A stretch of DNA of 64,000 nt from Anthostomella pinea (lineage: Eukaryota > Ascomycota > Sordariomycetes > Xylariales > Xylariaceae): assembly GCA_963556695.1 (NCBI GenBank), contig CAUWAG010000020.1, positions 3,658,001 through 3,722,000 on the forward strand. The letters are read 5' to 3'. A program made the position numbers and the translations under genes. The first letter of the stretch is position 1. Each line of letters begins with the position of its first letter. The notes under the pieces were generated by a model, which searched no databases, had not been told where the DNA came from, and saw only the letters and a program-made list of their open reading frames with translations. Below are positions 1 to 11,237 of the stretch, piece after piece.

Positions 1-3000
1 GCCGGTCTGGACACACTAGCATGGGGCAATGTGAAGCATACCAACACGCGAAGATATTGGGCACACCTGGTCTTGGCCATATTCGTCGTCATTTGGGTTT
101 GCGGCGTCTTCTTCGCCGAGCTAAGAGTCTACATCAAAGTACGCCAGGATTGGCTCACAACCGCTGAACATCGTCTACGAGCCTCTGCGACGACCGTGCT
201 GGTGAGCGAAATCCCGGACAAGTGGCTGAATGAGGAGGCTCTTCGGGGACTCTTTGATGTCTTTCCTGGTGGACTTCGGAACATATGGCTCACACGAGAC
301 CTGACCCATCTTCTGGAGAAAATATCGAAACGCGATGACATACATAAGCAACTGGAGGGTGCCCAGACAGAACTAATCCGAATGGCAAAAAAGAAGCAGC
401 TTGAGAAGAGAGAGGAGGATGAAAAGAAAGCGCGTAAGGCATCAAAGACGCATCCCATGACGAAGGATGAAAAGCTGGATCGCAAGAAACAAGAAGACGC
501 TGCCGCAAAAATACAGGCCGAGGCCGGCCAGGGCCTGAGTAGTGGTGATCGCCATGAAGTTCCTCATGATGTAGACGAAGCGGAGGATGAAGTTCGACAT
601 AACGAGGAACATCAAGGACATGTTTCGGAGAATATCGTTTCCGCCGGGCTCTGGAAGCTGAAAGGGGGCTTTGGAAAGGGTGTCGATGCTGTAAGCAAGA
701 CTGGACAAGGTCTTTTTGGGGGAGTTCAGAATGTGAGGCACGGAATCGACGACCAAATTGAAACGACGAATGGTTTTGTGGCAATCAAGCCGTCTGCTCC
801 TACACGAGATCCGGATCGCCGTCATATACAACTGCCAGATGAGGAAGATCTTCCCAGGCCGTCAACACAAAACTCGAATCGCCCCAAACGCTCCGAAGCT
901 GACGACCGAGTCATGGGGGCTGCCGCCACACGGCCCAATCACGCCCATAGTGGCTCGGTCGTTTCCCAAGACTCTATGCTTAAGAGGGAGAGCATTGAGA
1001 TGCGGCAGTTCGGAAACTCCACGCGCAAAGCCGCGAATGAGGAGGACATGTACGACAACGAAAAACCTCGATGGTACCAATTTTGGAAGCCCCCTGTAGG
1101 CGGCTTCGCCTCGCCGCTTCCCCAAGGATATGAGGGCAAGGAGTTCCCGTTCAAGAAGAAGAAAACGTTTCTCGAGACGCTCAAATCTGCCATCCCGTTC
1201 GTCGGGGGTGAGGAGCTCGAACCGGTCGAGTATACCAAGGCTTATAACGAAGATTTTGAAGAGGAAGAAGATAAGGATGGTCAGGCAGAATGGGAGAAGT
1301 GGATCAAGAGAAGCGATCGCCCTACCCACCGTCTTGCGAAATTTGGATGGACTCCTGGGTGGCTCCCTGGTCTGCCCGTTCTGAACAAGAAGGTTGACAC
1401 CATCTACTGGTGCAGGACAGAATTGGCGCGGCTCAACCACGAGATCGAGGCCGACCAGCAGAACCCGGAGCGTTATCCTCTCATGAAGTCGGCGTTCATC
1501 CAATTCAACCACCAGGTCGCCGCGCACATGGCTTGTCAGAGTATCATCCATCATGTGCCGAAGCAAATGGCCCCGCGTACTGTTGAAATTTCACCCAATG
1601 ACGTGCTGTGGGACAACATGGCTGTCAGCTGGTGGTCGGAGTGGCTTCGGACTTTTATTGCGATTGCCATCGTTACTGGAATGATAATATTGTGGGCTTT
1701 CCCTGTCGCGTTCACCGGCTCGCTCTCTCAGCTCAACAGTCTCATCGAGACGTTTCCATGGCTGGGTTTTCTGGACAAGAACCCCGTGGTGAAGAAAACA
1801 GCCACTGCCGTTGCGGGTGTCTTGCCGGCAATCCTGCTTGCCCTCCTACTCTTCTTGGTTCCGCTCATAATGGAGTTCCTTGCCGGCTTTAGGGGAGCCA
1901 AAACGGGAACCCAGAAAAGTGAGATGGTCCAAGTGTTCTACTTTGCCTTCCTCTTCGTCCAGGTATTCTTGGTTGTCTCACTGGCTTCCGGTGCCCTAGC
2001 TGCGCTTGAGAATGTGTTGAAACAACCCACGGGCATCGCGGACATCCTTGCACAGAAGTTGCCTACAGCAGCAAACTACTTCTTCTCCTACATGATTCTG
2101 CAGGCCCTCAGTGTCAGTTCCGGAACACTCCTCCAAATCGGGTCACTTGTCAACTGGTACGTGATCGCGAGAATCACGAACAATACGGCGCGAAGCAAAT
2201 GGGAAACCAACACAAACCTACCAACAGTCAAATGGGGGACTTACTTCCCGGTGTATACCAACTTTGCCTGCATCGGCTTGATTTACTCGGTCATTGCTCC
2301 TATCATCTCGATTTTTGCCATCATCACATTCAGCCTCCTCTGGGTCGCAAATCGATACGCCATGATCTACGTCAACCGGCTCACCATCGACACGGGAGGT
2401 GTCCTTTATCCACGAGCCATCAACCAGACCTTCACAGGCCTGTATGTCATGGAGCTCTGTCTTATCGGTCTCTTCTTCCTCGTTCGGGACGAAAATGATG
2501 AGGCTGCCTGCGAGCCTCAAGCTATTATCATGATTGTCGTGATCATCCTGACCATCCTGTACCAGCTTCTGCTCAACCTGTCCTTTGCGCCGTTGTTCCG
2601 GTACCTCCCCATCACCTTCGAGGATGAGGCGGTGCTTCGTGACGAGGCGTTCCAGCGCGCTCAGGATCGGCGTCTTGGTTTGGCCGACGATGATGATGAG
2701 GTATACGATAAGGAGGATATGCCCTCTCACCATCGTCGCAGTGGGGAAGTCCCGTCCACTTCTCTGGATAGCACCCGTGAGAAAACGCGACGCGGGAATA
2801 AGTTTACGAACTTCAAGCCCGTCAAGGGGATCGTACACGCCGGGACATGGGCCGCACGAGGTACTTATGATCACACGTTTGGAAGAGCAGAGCAAGGTAT
2901 CAAAAGTGCGACCAAGTTTCGGGAGGAACGGAGGCAGAAAGATTTGGAGGCGCAAAGAGCTATTGGCGACGCCTTGTATGGCGGCTTCCACGACGAAATC

Positions 3001-3255
3001 GAAGACCTGACGCCTGAGGAGAGAGACATACTGGTCAAGCGCGCGTTCATGCACTCGGCGTTGCGGGCTCGGCGGCCGACACTATGGGTGCCCCGTGATG
3101 ACCTGGGCATCAGTGACGACGAGATCAGAAGAACGCGAGACTTTAGCGAGCATATCTGGATTTCCAACGAGGGCACGGCGCTAGACAGCAAGGTGCGGGT
3201 GGTGTACGGGCGTGCGCCGCCAGATTTCTCGGAGCTGGACATCATTCAGCTGTAA
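1..3255 (+). CDS. CSC1/OSCA-like calcium-permeable channel (DUF221 family), 5' partial
   Basis: The frame is open from base 1, so the N terminus lies outside the window; 1084 codons are visible, ending in TAA. The family (CSC1, RSN1, PHM7; OSCA/TMEM63 in plants and animals) forms osmotically or mechanically gated cation channels, and some fungal members act in late exocytosis. A membrane segment lies near residues 20-40. A long charged cytosolic region (about 41-540) carries K/E-rich helices and the PHM7_cyt domain. A block of hydrophobic helices (about 543-870) fits the RSN1_7TM pore. The last 75 residues, beginning near LWVPRDDLGISDDE, match the PHM7_ext tail. The visible part needs no intron. 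Family assignment is firm; which paralogue it is cannot be told. Confidence 0.9.
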   Translation, partial: AGLDTLAWGNVKHTNTRRYWAHLVLAIFVVIWVCGVFFAELRVYIKVRQDWLTTAEHRLRASATTVLVSEIPDKWLNEEALRGLFDVFPGGLRNIWLTRDLTHLLEKISKRDDIHKQLEGAQTELIRMAKKKQLEKREEDEKKARKASKTHPMTKDEKLDRKKQEDAAAKIQAEAGQGLSSGDRHEVPHDVDEAEDEVRHNEEHQGHVSENIVSAGLWKLKGGFGKGVDAVSKTGQGLFGGVQNVRHGIDDQIETTNGFVAIKPSAPTRDPDRRHIQLPDEEDLPRPSTQNSNRPKRSEADDRVMGAAATRPNHAHSGSVVSQDSMLKRESIEMRQFGNSTRKAANEEDMYDNEKPRWYQFWKPPVGGFASPLPQGYEGKEFPFKKKKTFLETLKSAIPFVGGEELEPVEYTKAYNEDFEEEEDKDGQAEWEKWIKRSDRPTHRLAKFGWTPGWLPGLPVLNKKVDTIYWCRTELARLNHEIEADQQNPERYPLMKSAFIQFNHQVAAHMACQSIIHHVPKQMAPRTVEISPNDVLWDNMAVSWWSEWLRTFIAIAIVTGMIILWAFPVAFTGSLSQLNSLIETFPWLGFLDKNPVVKKTATAVAGVLPAILLALLLFLVPLIMEFLAGFRGAKTGTQKSEMVQVFYFAFLFVQVFLVVSLASGALAALENVLKQPTGIADILAQKLPTAANYFFSYMILQALSVSSGTLLQIGSLVNWYVIARITNNTARSKWETNTNLPTVKWGTYFPVYTNFACIGLIYSVIAPIISIFAIITFSLLWVANRYAMIYVNRLTIDTGGVLYPRAINQTFTGLYVMELCLIGLFFLVRDENDEAACEPQAIIMIVVIILTILYQLLLNLSFAPLFRYLPITFEDEAVLRDEAFQRAQDRRLGLADDDDEVYDKEDMPSHHRRSGEVPSTSLDSTREKTRRGNKFTNFKPVKGIVHAGTWAARGTYDHTFGRAEQGIKSATKFREERRQKDLEAQRAIGDALYGGFHDEIEDLTPEERDILVKRAFMHSALRARRPTLWVPRDDLGISDDEIRRTRDFSEHIWISNEGTALDSKVRVVYGRAPPDFSELDIIQL

Positions 3256-4624
3256 GCACGCGCGTTGATGCAGACGGGATGTGGCGGACTTGTACATAGA
3301 GAAGGTTATGACGGCACGGTTCTGGTTGAACGGCGTGGCAAAGGATAGAGTATACCCGCTTCAGTTGCATTGGGTAGGAGCATTGGCATTAGCATATAGC
3401 ATATCGCATTTGTGAATTACACAAACACACAATTTACAGTTCTTCGGATCGGCCTTGATTTAGCGACTTACATAGAGTTTCAAAGTGCCATGCGACTGAC
3501 AGGCACTGGCGCCATGTCAAATCCAACGGCTTATTAAGGTTGGCGGTGGAATCCAGGGGTCAGAGAACTTTAACTACCTACATGTAAGGTAGGTAGGTAC
3601 CCGTGTAGGACAGCATATGTTGTTTGAAATATAGGTACCCCGCAGACACGAGGAAGCAATGAGCTGTCCGACGTGATTCCGTAGGTACCAAATGTAGGTT
3701 GCTGCAGTGCATTCTCGTGGATTAGGATAGGGGGGATCAAACCAACCACATGGCTGAAGGGGCGAGGGGCCGCTTCCATCCTCACCAACAAACTAGCTAG
3801 GTACCTATTCTTAGAACAGGTTAGACAGGCGTGACATGGCAAGTGCCGCGCCGCGCCCGCAGTTACCGTACGCTAATCATTAGGTACATCTAATGCTCTC
3901 TTTTTCGAGTCAGAGTACGCGGCGATAGAATTGAATTGAATCGTTGGCGGTTTGTAGATGCTCGTTGATGGTCGATCAAATTGTCAAATACGAGGTATGA
4001 TCTTTGCCAAGACATTCGAACCACTGTAGCGAGCCGTGTAGTCGAGTGAACTGCCACCCAACTGCAGGGCCTCGTGTTTGTCACTTTCCTTTTCTGGAGC
4101 CGCTCGCCGCGAATCCCGCTCGCCGCACCTGCCAGTCAGTCGAGGTCCCTTCTCCTCCTCTCGACACCTCCAACACACACATCAGCGACACACCAGTAGC
4201 CGCCTCCTCATCGTCAAGCATTGGACGGACCCTCACCACATCGGCTCTGAAGAATCATCGCGCGTAGTTTGAACACTTCAGGGTACTAGGTACCGATTAC
4301 GCTCGTTAAGACACCGAGACGCTCTAGCAATATCAGACGTCGGGTGCCCTCCGGTGGCGCGATACAACTCAGCCACGACCACGCACCGATTCCCGTGCGA
4401 TTCGGGGTTCACTTAGCCATTTAGCCAGCACCTACAAGTCCAGTATCCGCCGAAGCCAGATCGATCCCTACGAACGAGACGAACGAAATCCATACCATAT
4501 TTTCGCTTGGGCGACCTTGTGGGACTGTTCCGACGCCCTTACCGCGATCGGAGACGGAGCGAGTCCATCGGATTGGATTATCTGATGTTTTGCGATAGGC
4601 GACAACGATAGGAACATACACAAT
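3256..4624. other. Intergenic region between the channel gene and the nonaspanin gene
   Basis: I see no convincing gene on either strand; open frames are short and lack family features. A TAGG-rich tract sits at about 3587-3600. The pyrimidine-rich stretch from about 4080 probably belongs to the promoter and 5' UTR of the downstream nonaspanin. Confidence 0.6.
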
Positions 4625-6899
4625 ATGGGTAGAACACTTGAGACTGGCCTGAAATGGCTGGTGTCTTCTCTCATCATCTCGCAGGCGCAAGCCTTCTACG
4701 TTCCCGGTAAGCCGACACTCCAAAGACGACTGTTCCGGCTCTGGAATACATGACGTCTAACCACCAAACGCATCCACAGGTTGGTCCATCAAGAGCTATA
4801 ACGAGGGCGAACACATTCCCTTGCTTGTCAACAAGGTCTATTCCGACAACACGCAATTGCAGTATGCCTACTACGACCTCCCGTTCGTGTGCCCTCCAAC
4901 CGGCAAGACACGGGGATCGGGCCTGTTGAGCGGACAGAGCATATCGCTGAACCTCGGAGAGGTACTTCGCGGCGATCGGATCGTGACCTCGGATGTCGAC
5001 CTCACCGTCGGCCAGGATACAGAGTGCAGTTTCCTGTGCAATCAGGAGGTCACCAGAAAGGATTTGAAGAGGGCCAAGGAAATGGTCAAGGACGGATACG
5101 TGGTAGAGTGGATTGTCGACAACCTACCGGGAGCCACCAGTTTCGTAACCGTCGATAAAACAAGGAAATACTATGCGGCCGGGTTCAAGCTCGGGTTCAC
5201 CGACTTCTCCGCGAGTACCGGAAAGCCGCGGTACTTCCTCAACAACCACCACACCATCGTGATTCGCTACCGATCGGCACCTGGCCGCGCTGGCGAAAAG
5301 GGCGCCAAAGTAGTCGTTGGCTTCGAGGTCTATACCAAGAGCATCGGTCCGAACAACAAACGAGAAAACGGCTGCCCCACTGATCTCCAGGAGATCGAGG
5401 GCAACTTCGAGCTGTACATGCCACCGAACAGGACCAGCGACTTGTCTTTAGAGGATTCGAGTTCGTTCCATTACACCGAGGATACCGAGGAGGGTGATGA
5501 CAACGATAAAATCATCATCCCGTATACATACTCGGTGTACTTCCGGGAAGATGATTCGATCGAGTGGAATCGACGTTGGGATCTGTACTTCGTGAACCAA
5601 GAAGAAGGCTCGAGGATTCACTGGCTAGCGATTGTCAATTCGTTGATTATCTGCGGTCTCCTCAGCGGAATTGTTCTGATGATACTGTCCAAGACTATCA
5701 GGACCGACATCAAGGGCCGCAAGCAGGGCTCTGCAGAAGACGGCAAACTAGGACTCAAGCGCAAATCGCGCGCCCCCAAATCGGAGAAAGCCACTCTTGG
5801 ACTGCTCGAGCAGGAGCGTGACATCGATAACGACGTCGATGTTTCATCCGATGATGAGGCTATAGAAGATGTGACCGGATGGAAGCTGCTTCACTCCGAT
5901 ATTTTCCGGAAGCCTGAGTATGGTTATCTGCTGGCCCCTCTCGTCGGGTCTGGCATGCAGCTGCTGTTCATGGCGCTTGGCTTGGTTCTCCTAAGTGCTA
6001 TTGGCGTCTTGAACCCAAGTTTTCGAGGAGGCTTCATCAGCGCCGGTGTTGGGTTGTTCGTCTTTGCTGGTGTCTTCTCGGGCTACTTTTCGGCCAGGGT
6101 GTACAAAACCTTTGACGGGCAAAGCTTCGGCAAGAATGCTCTTGTCACGGCCTGTCTCTTTCCTGGACTCCTCTTCGGTTTGGTCTTTATATTGAACCTG
6201 TTTGTTTGGGCACAAGCATCGAGCACGGCCTTGCCATTTGGGACTCTGATTGCGATCGTCCTGCTTTGGCTTTGCATTCAAGTTCCACTTGTCTACCTCG
6301 GCTCGTGGTACGGGTTCAACCGTACAGGCGCATGGGAGCATCCTACCAAGACTGCCAGCATTCCGCGACAGATCCCGCAACAGGCCTGGTATATCAAGAG
6401 CCTGCAGTCGATTCTGCTAGCCGGCCTGATCCCGTTCACGGTCATCTTCATCGAGCTGCTCTTCGTCTTCCAGTCGATGTGGCAAGACAAGAGCGGATAC
6501 TACTACGTGTTCGGCTTCTTGTCGGTGGTGTCCATCATCCTCATCGTCACGGTGGCCGAGGTGACGGTCGTCACCGTCTACGTCCAGCTGTGCTCGGAGA
6601 ACTATCACTGGTGGTGGCAGTCGTTCCTCGTCGGTGGTGGCTCCGCCGTGTGGGTCTTTCTCTATAGCGTGTGGTACTACTTCGTCAAGCTGCACATCAC
6701 GGGGTTCGTGAGCTCGCTGCTGTTTTTTGTTTACAGCTTCATTGCTTGCTGCGTGTATGGGCTGCTCACTGGGACCCTGGGCTTCTTGACGGCGTATACC
6801 TTTATTCGGAGGTTATATGGGTGAGTTATGGATTCCTCCATCCAATCTTTAGTGTTGTATGCTGACTTGACTGCGTTTAGTGCTATTAAGGTAGACTAG
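4625..6899 (+). CDS. EMP70: Transmembrane 9 superfamily (nonaspanin / EMP70-like) protein
   Basis: Exons 4625-4706, 4780-6820 and 6881-6899 give 713 residues. TM9 proteins are Golgi/endosomal multispanning proteins involved in sorting of membrane cargo, adhesion and copper homeostasis. A signal peptide ends near AQA(23), followed by the diagnostic FYVPGW and NEGEHIPLLVNK. A large lumenal domain runs to about 285. One membrane helix, an acidic/basic cytosolic loop and a block of eight helices follow. The tiny last exon adds AIKVD, the KxD-type C-terminal COPI-binding and Golgi-retention motif of the family, which supports the final splice; GCTGAC at 6861 is a good branch site. Yeasts have paralogues (EMP70, TMN2, TMN3), so the symbol is a family assignment. 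Confidence 0.93.
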
Positions 6900-7313
6900 A
6901 TGAAGGGACCGTCCACCAGTGACGAGAGACATAGTAATGCACAGGATACCTATTCATATCATTCTTCCATTCCTTCACATCAGTAGCATCGCCCCGGCGC
7001 AGGAATGTCGTGGGCCGGTTTGGCGTTTGGCGGTGATACACATTTGGTTGGGCACGGCGCGGCATACATACGACATGTACACCAGGGATATATGTATATA
7101 CGCCCCCGGTCATGACGACTTGCAGGCAGCCACCTTGAATATTGAATGTCCCCAACAGTAAGACATCGACTCCATCCTCCGTATTGTGACATTGCAGCGC
7201 CGTTTTCATACCTAGAAACGCACATCATGATGTTGCGCACAATCATAGCGCCCCGGCGCTCCGAGCTTGAGCTCGAATTTACACGTAGGTTCTTGGTAGG
7301 TAGGCACTATGTA
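6900..7313. other. Convergent intergenic region
   Basis: This is the shared 3' flank of the nonaspanin (+) and thioesterase (-) genes. No gene seen. Confidence 0.6.
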
Positions 7314-8835
7314 CTACAACTGACTCCGTCCCACATTCTGGCCCATGGACAGCCAGAGCCCGGAGCCTTCGGCCATGACGTTTCCTTGCTATGGTGTTAG
7401 CCAATGCTTCTTCTTTCCCCTATCACCAAGAGAGGTAGATGGGGAGATAGAACTTACCATCCTTATCCTCGATAGTGCCCCGGACATGCAGTTTCCGCCC
7501 GTCCTTCTTGACGACGCGCCCGCGCACGAGCACGACCTGCGGCAGGCGGATCTGCTTGCGGAAGTTGGTCGTGAAGGTTATGGTGTAGGCTCCGTTGGCT
7601 GGATTTCGGGGGGAAGGTTCCAGTGATTAGCTGGTTTTTTTTATTATAATGTTGTTGATGTGACATATGTGTGTATACAGGTACAGATTTCAGCTATGAC
7701 AGATGTGGACATGGAGAAAGGCGGTATAGACCAAGAGGTACCTAAGAAAAGGGGCAGAGGAAGAAATGACCAGAGCGGTAGGTCGAAGTATAGGGAGAAG
7801 ATGAAAAAGGGTAATAAGGGGTACAGAAGACAAGATACTCACCACTCTGGAAATTCGCTGCCGTGCCCATCACCTCGTCCATCAGGACCCCGAACAGCCC
7901 GCCGTGCATGGTCCCCACGTAGCCGTTGCAGTCGATGCCAAGGTCGAGCAGCGCATTGATGAGCACTGCAGGCACACGGGACAAGTTGTGGTCAGCGGGT
8001 TTTCAGACAGGTAGGTAGGGTGATAGGTAGGTAGGGAAGGGGTACATGTAGGGAGGTAGATAGGTAGGTAGGTAGGTATCCTCGCTCCTTGCAGATCGAT
8101 GACTAGGCGGTTTTGATCGGGAGTTGGGGGTTAAGAGTCGTGGGAGTAGGGCTCGGAGGTCAGGGGTCCAGGGGTAGGTAGGAAGAAAATCCCATTGACG
8201 GCATCTGCGAACCCCTGAGGCGGCGCCACGGAGGCAGGCAGGCAGGCAGATGATATCGGAGAGTGTATGTAGACAGGCGAGCAGGTGAACAACAGGTGGG
8301 AGGCAAGTAGGTACTCACAAAACGGATTCTTAGGGTCCTCGCCGCAGTCCTTCCCGCCACCACTCAGCAGCTCCGTCGACGCGGACAGCGGCTTCTTTTC
8401 CCCTTTTTCATGCCTATCCTCCCCCCCTTTCTCCTTCCTATCCCTCACACCCCCAACAGCCCCAATACCCGCCGAAACCCCGGGCTTCCCAACCCCCTTA
8501 GCGACCGCCGGCGCCAGCGCCTGATCCTTCCCCTTCCCCTGCCCAATTCCCTTTCCCTTTCCTCCCGCCGTCCGCACCATACGAAAGAACGTCACGCACG
8601 CCTTCACAGTGGAAGCGCTATTCATGGTGCGCCGCACAAAGTTGGACTCGCCCGACGGCAACGGCGTGCGGTCGACGACGATGACGTCGAGAATGGCCGG
8701 GTCGGACAGGAGAGCGGCGCACCATGGGATGGCGCGGAAGTGGGCGATTGGGTCAGGCACGGGTTGGTTGTGCGCGTTTGGGGCGGAGTGTGGTTTTGTG
8801 GCTGGGCCTACGGGCTGGGAGGCGATAGAGGGCAT
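7314..8835 (-). CDS. Hotdog-fold (4HBT/PaaI-type) acyl-CoA thioesterase-like protein
   Basis: Exons, in transcription order: 8835-8319, 7965-7843, 7598-7458, 7384-7314 (283 residues). All phases join, and donors are GTGAGT, GTGAGT and GTAAGT. Exon 2 carries the hotdog signature MHGGLFGVLMDEVMG, in which HGG and the acidic D/E define the acyl-thioester site. The following strands contain YTITFTTNFRKQI and KLHVRGTIEDKDGN. The family hydrolyses acyl-CoA esters; substrate and compartment cannot be told. The N-terminal part (FRAIPWCAALLSDP) is typical of fungal members. Between it and the hotdog core lies a G/K-rich insertion of about 85 residues that looks disordered. Intron 1 (353 bp) contains TAGG repeats. 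The last acceptor is AAG rather than CAG/TAG, so the final junction is slightly less sure. Confidence 0.8.
8009..8080. repeat. Imperfect (TAGG)n microsatellite inside thioesterase intron 1
   Basis: Repeated GGTAGGTAGG-type units, interrupted by GGGAAGGGG and ACATG, run through the middle of intron 1. Similar TAGG tracts occur at 3587-3600. It is non-coding and probably length-polymorphic. Confidence 0.75.
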
Positions 8836-10005
8836 TTTAGGAGTTTGAGGATTGGGGTGAGGTTGATGGTGATGGTGTTGCAGACGAAGGGGGTTGATGT
8901 GTGAGATGGGGTGACGGCAGTTGAGAGGAGAGATCAGGGCTTGTGACCTCTGTCGTGCTCGATGATGGTCTTCTACCGGGCGGAATGAATGATGAACCGT
9001 CTCATATGATCTGACCTTGTTGGTGGTCCAGCTTCCAAAGATGTAGATAAGGTGAGCTCGTGATCAGCTTCAAAAGGGTCTAAGATCGAAGTCGGCAATG
9101 AGTATGAGTGACGGTATAGGAGAACTATCAGCGTCTCTCTAAACGGAAGGGTCACTTACGGAATAGAAGTTGACGATCGGCACACTCACAAGGAGATATA
9201 TATGGTATAACAATAAACAGCTTCCAAGTCAAGAGTCCGGGGAGAGGGTGGATAAGTACCCTCGATCCCGTTCCCCGCGGTCCACGACTATATAGTATAC
9301 GTATTGGCAGCTCAAACCCGAAGCCCTACTAGAGGGGCTAGCCAGCCCCATGGAGGTCTGGGAGCCCGAGCTCATGACATCAAGAGCGCTCGGCTTGAGT
9401 TCATGGCCTGAACCGGTACTGTCTCGACTCTCACCAGTGCCCTCCCGAGCCAAACGTTAGGTAGAAATGGTGTCTTCGGGAGGTGATCGGCATTCGTTAG
9501 CCCGGAGTGGAATCTGGGTCGTGCTGGATCCGGAGACGGCGTAATCGATCGGGCGCGCCACCAAAATCTACTTTACCTGTTTCGCCTGTCAGGAACTTGA
9601 TGGATCTTCTTGCATGCTAGCCGCTGAGGTCCTGGAACAAAAACGAGCCAAGAAATCCAATGCCAGATGACGTGGAGAGTTGCATCGAGGTCGATAGTAC
9701 TGTAGCGGCGCCGTCATGCGTGACAATGCTTCAAAGCGGCGTTATATCACAACAAGAGGTATACTCCTGGCATCAATCCTCGTGAATGACGTCGAGCGTG
9801 GTTGTGGTGGTGAATGAACACCATGTATTTGCCAACTGCTTCCGACATATACAAGGTCGCTATAACGTCCCTCATTCAAGCAGTCCCATCTTTCCCTGAC
9901 CCGCAAGCCGATGTTATCTATGCCCAAGGTATTTCCAAAAACGCCTTACTCCGACAATGCGATCCAAAGTCCCCCGTCTGTCTGTGTACAAGGCCTTCTC
10001 TCTAT
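8836..10005. other. Intergenic region between thioesterase and mitochondrial carrier genes
   Basis: About 1.2 kb upstream of the thioesterase start and downstream of the carrier stop, both on the minus strand. Only short unconvincing open frames are present. A TATA-like ATATATATGG occurs near 9190, with no gene that clearly uses it. Confidence 0.55.
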
Positions 10006-11237
10006 CTATATACCAAAGAACGTCTTCACCCGTTCATAGGTGTAGAAGCTCACAGCCGACATCGGTAAGACCTTCATGTACCCAATCGACAGACCCACGA
10101 AGAAGCCACGTATTCCGTTCTCCTTGAATATCGTGCCCGCGGTCTCTCCTATGCGAAGACGGCGTCCGTCTCCAACAGCACCGCCGACCTGCATGCGTCG
10201 CCTGATCACTTCGAGTGGGTATGACACAGTCTGAGAGACCGGGCCCGCAATACCGCCCGCGACCAGCTCGGCCCATGCTCGTAGAGGTGCAGGCTTATCT
10301 TTCGGCGCATTGGCGGGCTGAGGTAATGTCGTGTACTTCCGGAGTAGCGGCATCCGGAGGGCATCGCCCGCTATGTCGTGTGTCAAGAATGACATGCCCG
10401 CATACGGAACCATGCCCAGCATAGTCGTTGAGAACCCTCTGTAGAAGTTCACCAGGCCGGAGCGAGGGGCCACGGCCTGTACCGTCGAGGAAGCAGCCTC
10501 GGCCACACCCTTCACAACGCCAGATCCCGACGTCGCAGGCGCTATTTTGGGCAACGGGTGTTCGTGGTATATCTTTTTGCAGATGTCGGCGAGGGACGAG
10601 CTCCTATGCTTCGTCTCAAACGCCAGCCGCACGCGAATGACCTCGAGGGGGTATGTGAAGAAGACGGATGTCACGCCGGCGGACGCGCCGGCCGCGAAAC
10701 GCCGGAACCACGTCTCTTGGCTTCTGGAAGAGATAAACCACGCCCGGTATTGCTCGTAAGCGACGAATTTGATTGCGGCGTAGGGGTAGATCTTGAGGAG
10801 AGTAGCCGAGTGCCCGCGGAAGAGGCCCGTAACTCCGTTCTGGGTGTAGATGTCCTGCATCGCTTTGCCCAGTCCGAACCATGATCCCGTGTATTTCGCG
10901 AATTGGGGGTTGCTGGTCTGGAAGAGGATTTTGACTCGGTCGAGCGGCGCGACAGCAGTCTTTGCCTGTAAAGAGCAAAGCAGATCAGTATAAAGCTATC
11001 AGACTTCCAAGGTTGGTTGATACGCACAGCACACCCTGCGAGACCACCAGCAATGCCCGACCGGATTATGTAGTCCATGCTGTGCTTGTCGGGCTGTTTC
11101 CTCTCTCCTGTTACCGGTACGTCGCCCGCGGCTTCGTCTGCCTCCGCACCATAGTCCACCGCGTTTGCAATGGCGTGGCCATCTTGTTGGGGCGGGATCT
11201 CGGAGATCGAGGCATGATTTGACAGCGTCGATGGCAT
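10006..11237 (-). CDS. LEU5: Mitochondrial carrier, LEU5/SLC25A16-42 type (coenzyme A transport)
   Basis: Exons 11237-11028 and 10965-10006 join in phase 0 to give 389 residues. Three repeats of the mitochondrial carrier family are present: PLDRVK near residue 77, then YPLEVIRVRL and YPLEVIRRRM, each the Px[D/E]xx[K/R] signature in the first helix of a repeat. The N-terminal part SMDYIIRSGIAGGLAGC, followed by AKTAVAPLDRVKILFQTSN, is characteristic of the Leu5 branch, which brings coenzyme A into the mitochondrial matrix. Fungal Leu5 proteins carry an extended hydrophilic N terminus, as here. There is also an extra loop of about 40 residues in repeat 2 (PATSGSGVVKGVAEAASS). The carrier family is certain; CoA specificity is inferred. 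Confidence 0.88.

Noticed and set aside
862..3054. Minus-strand frames of 234 and 278 codons
   Set aside because: Both are antisense to the channel gene and lack motifs.
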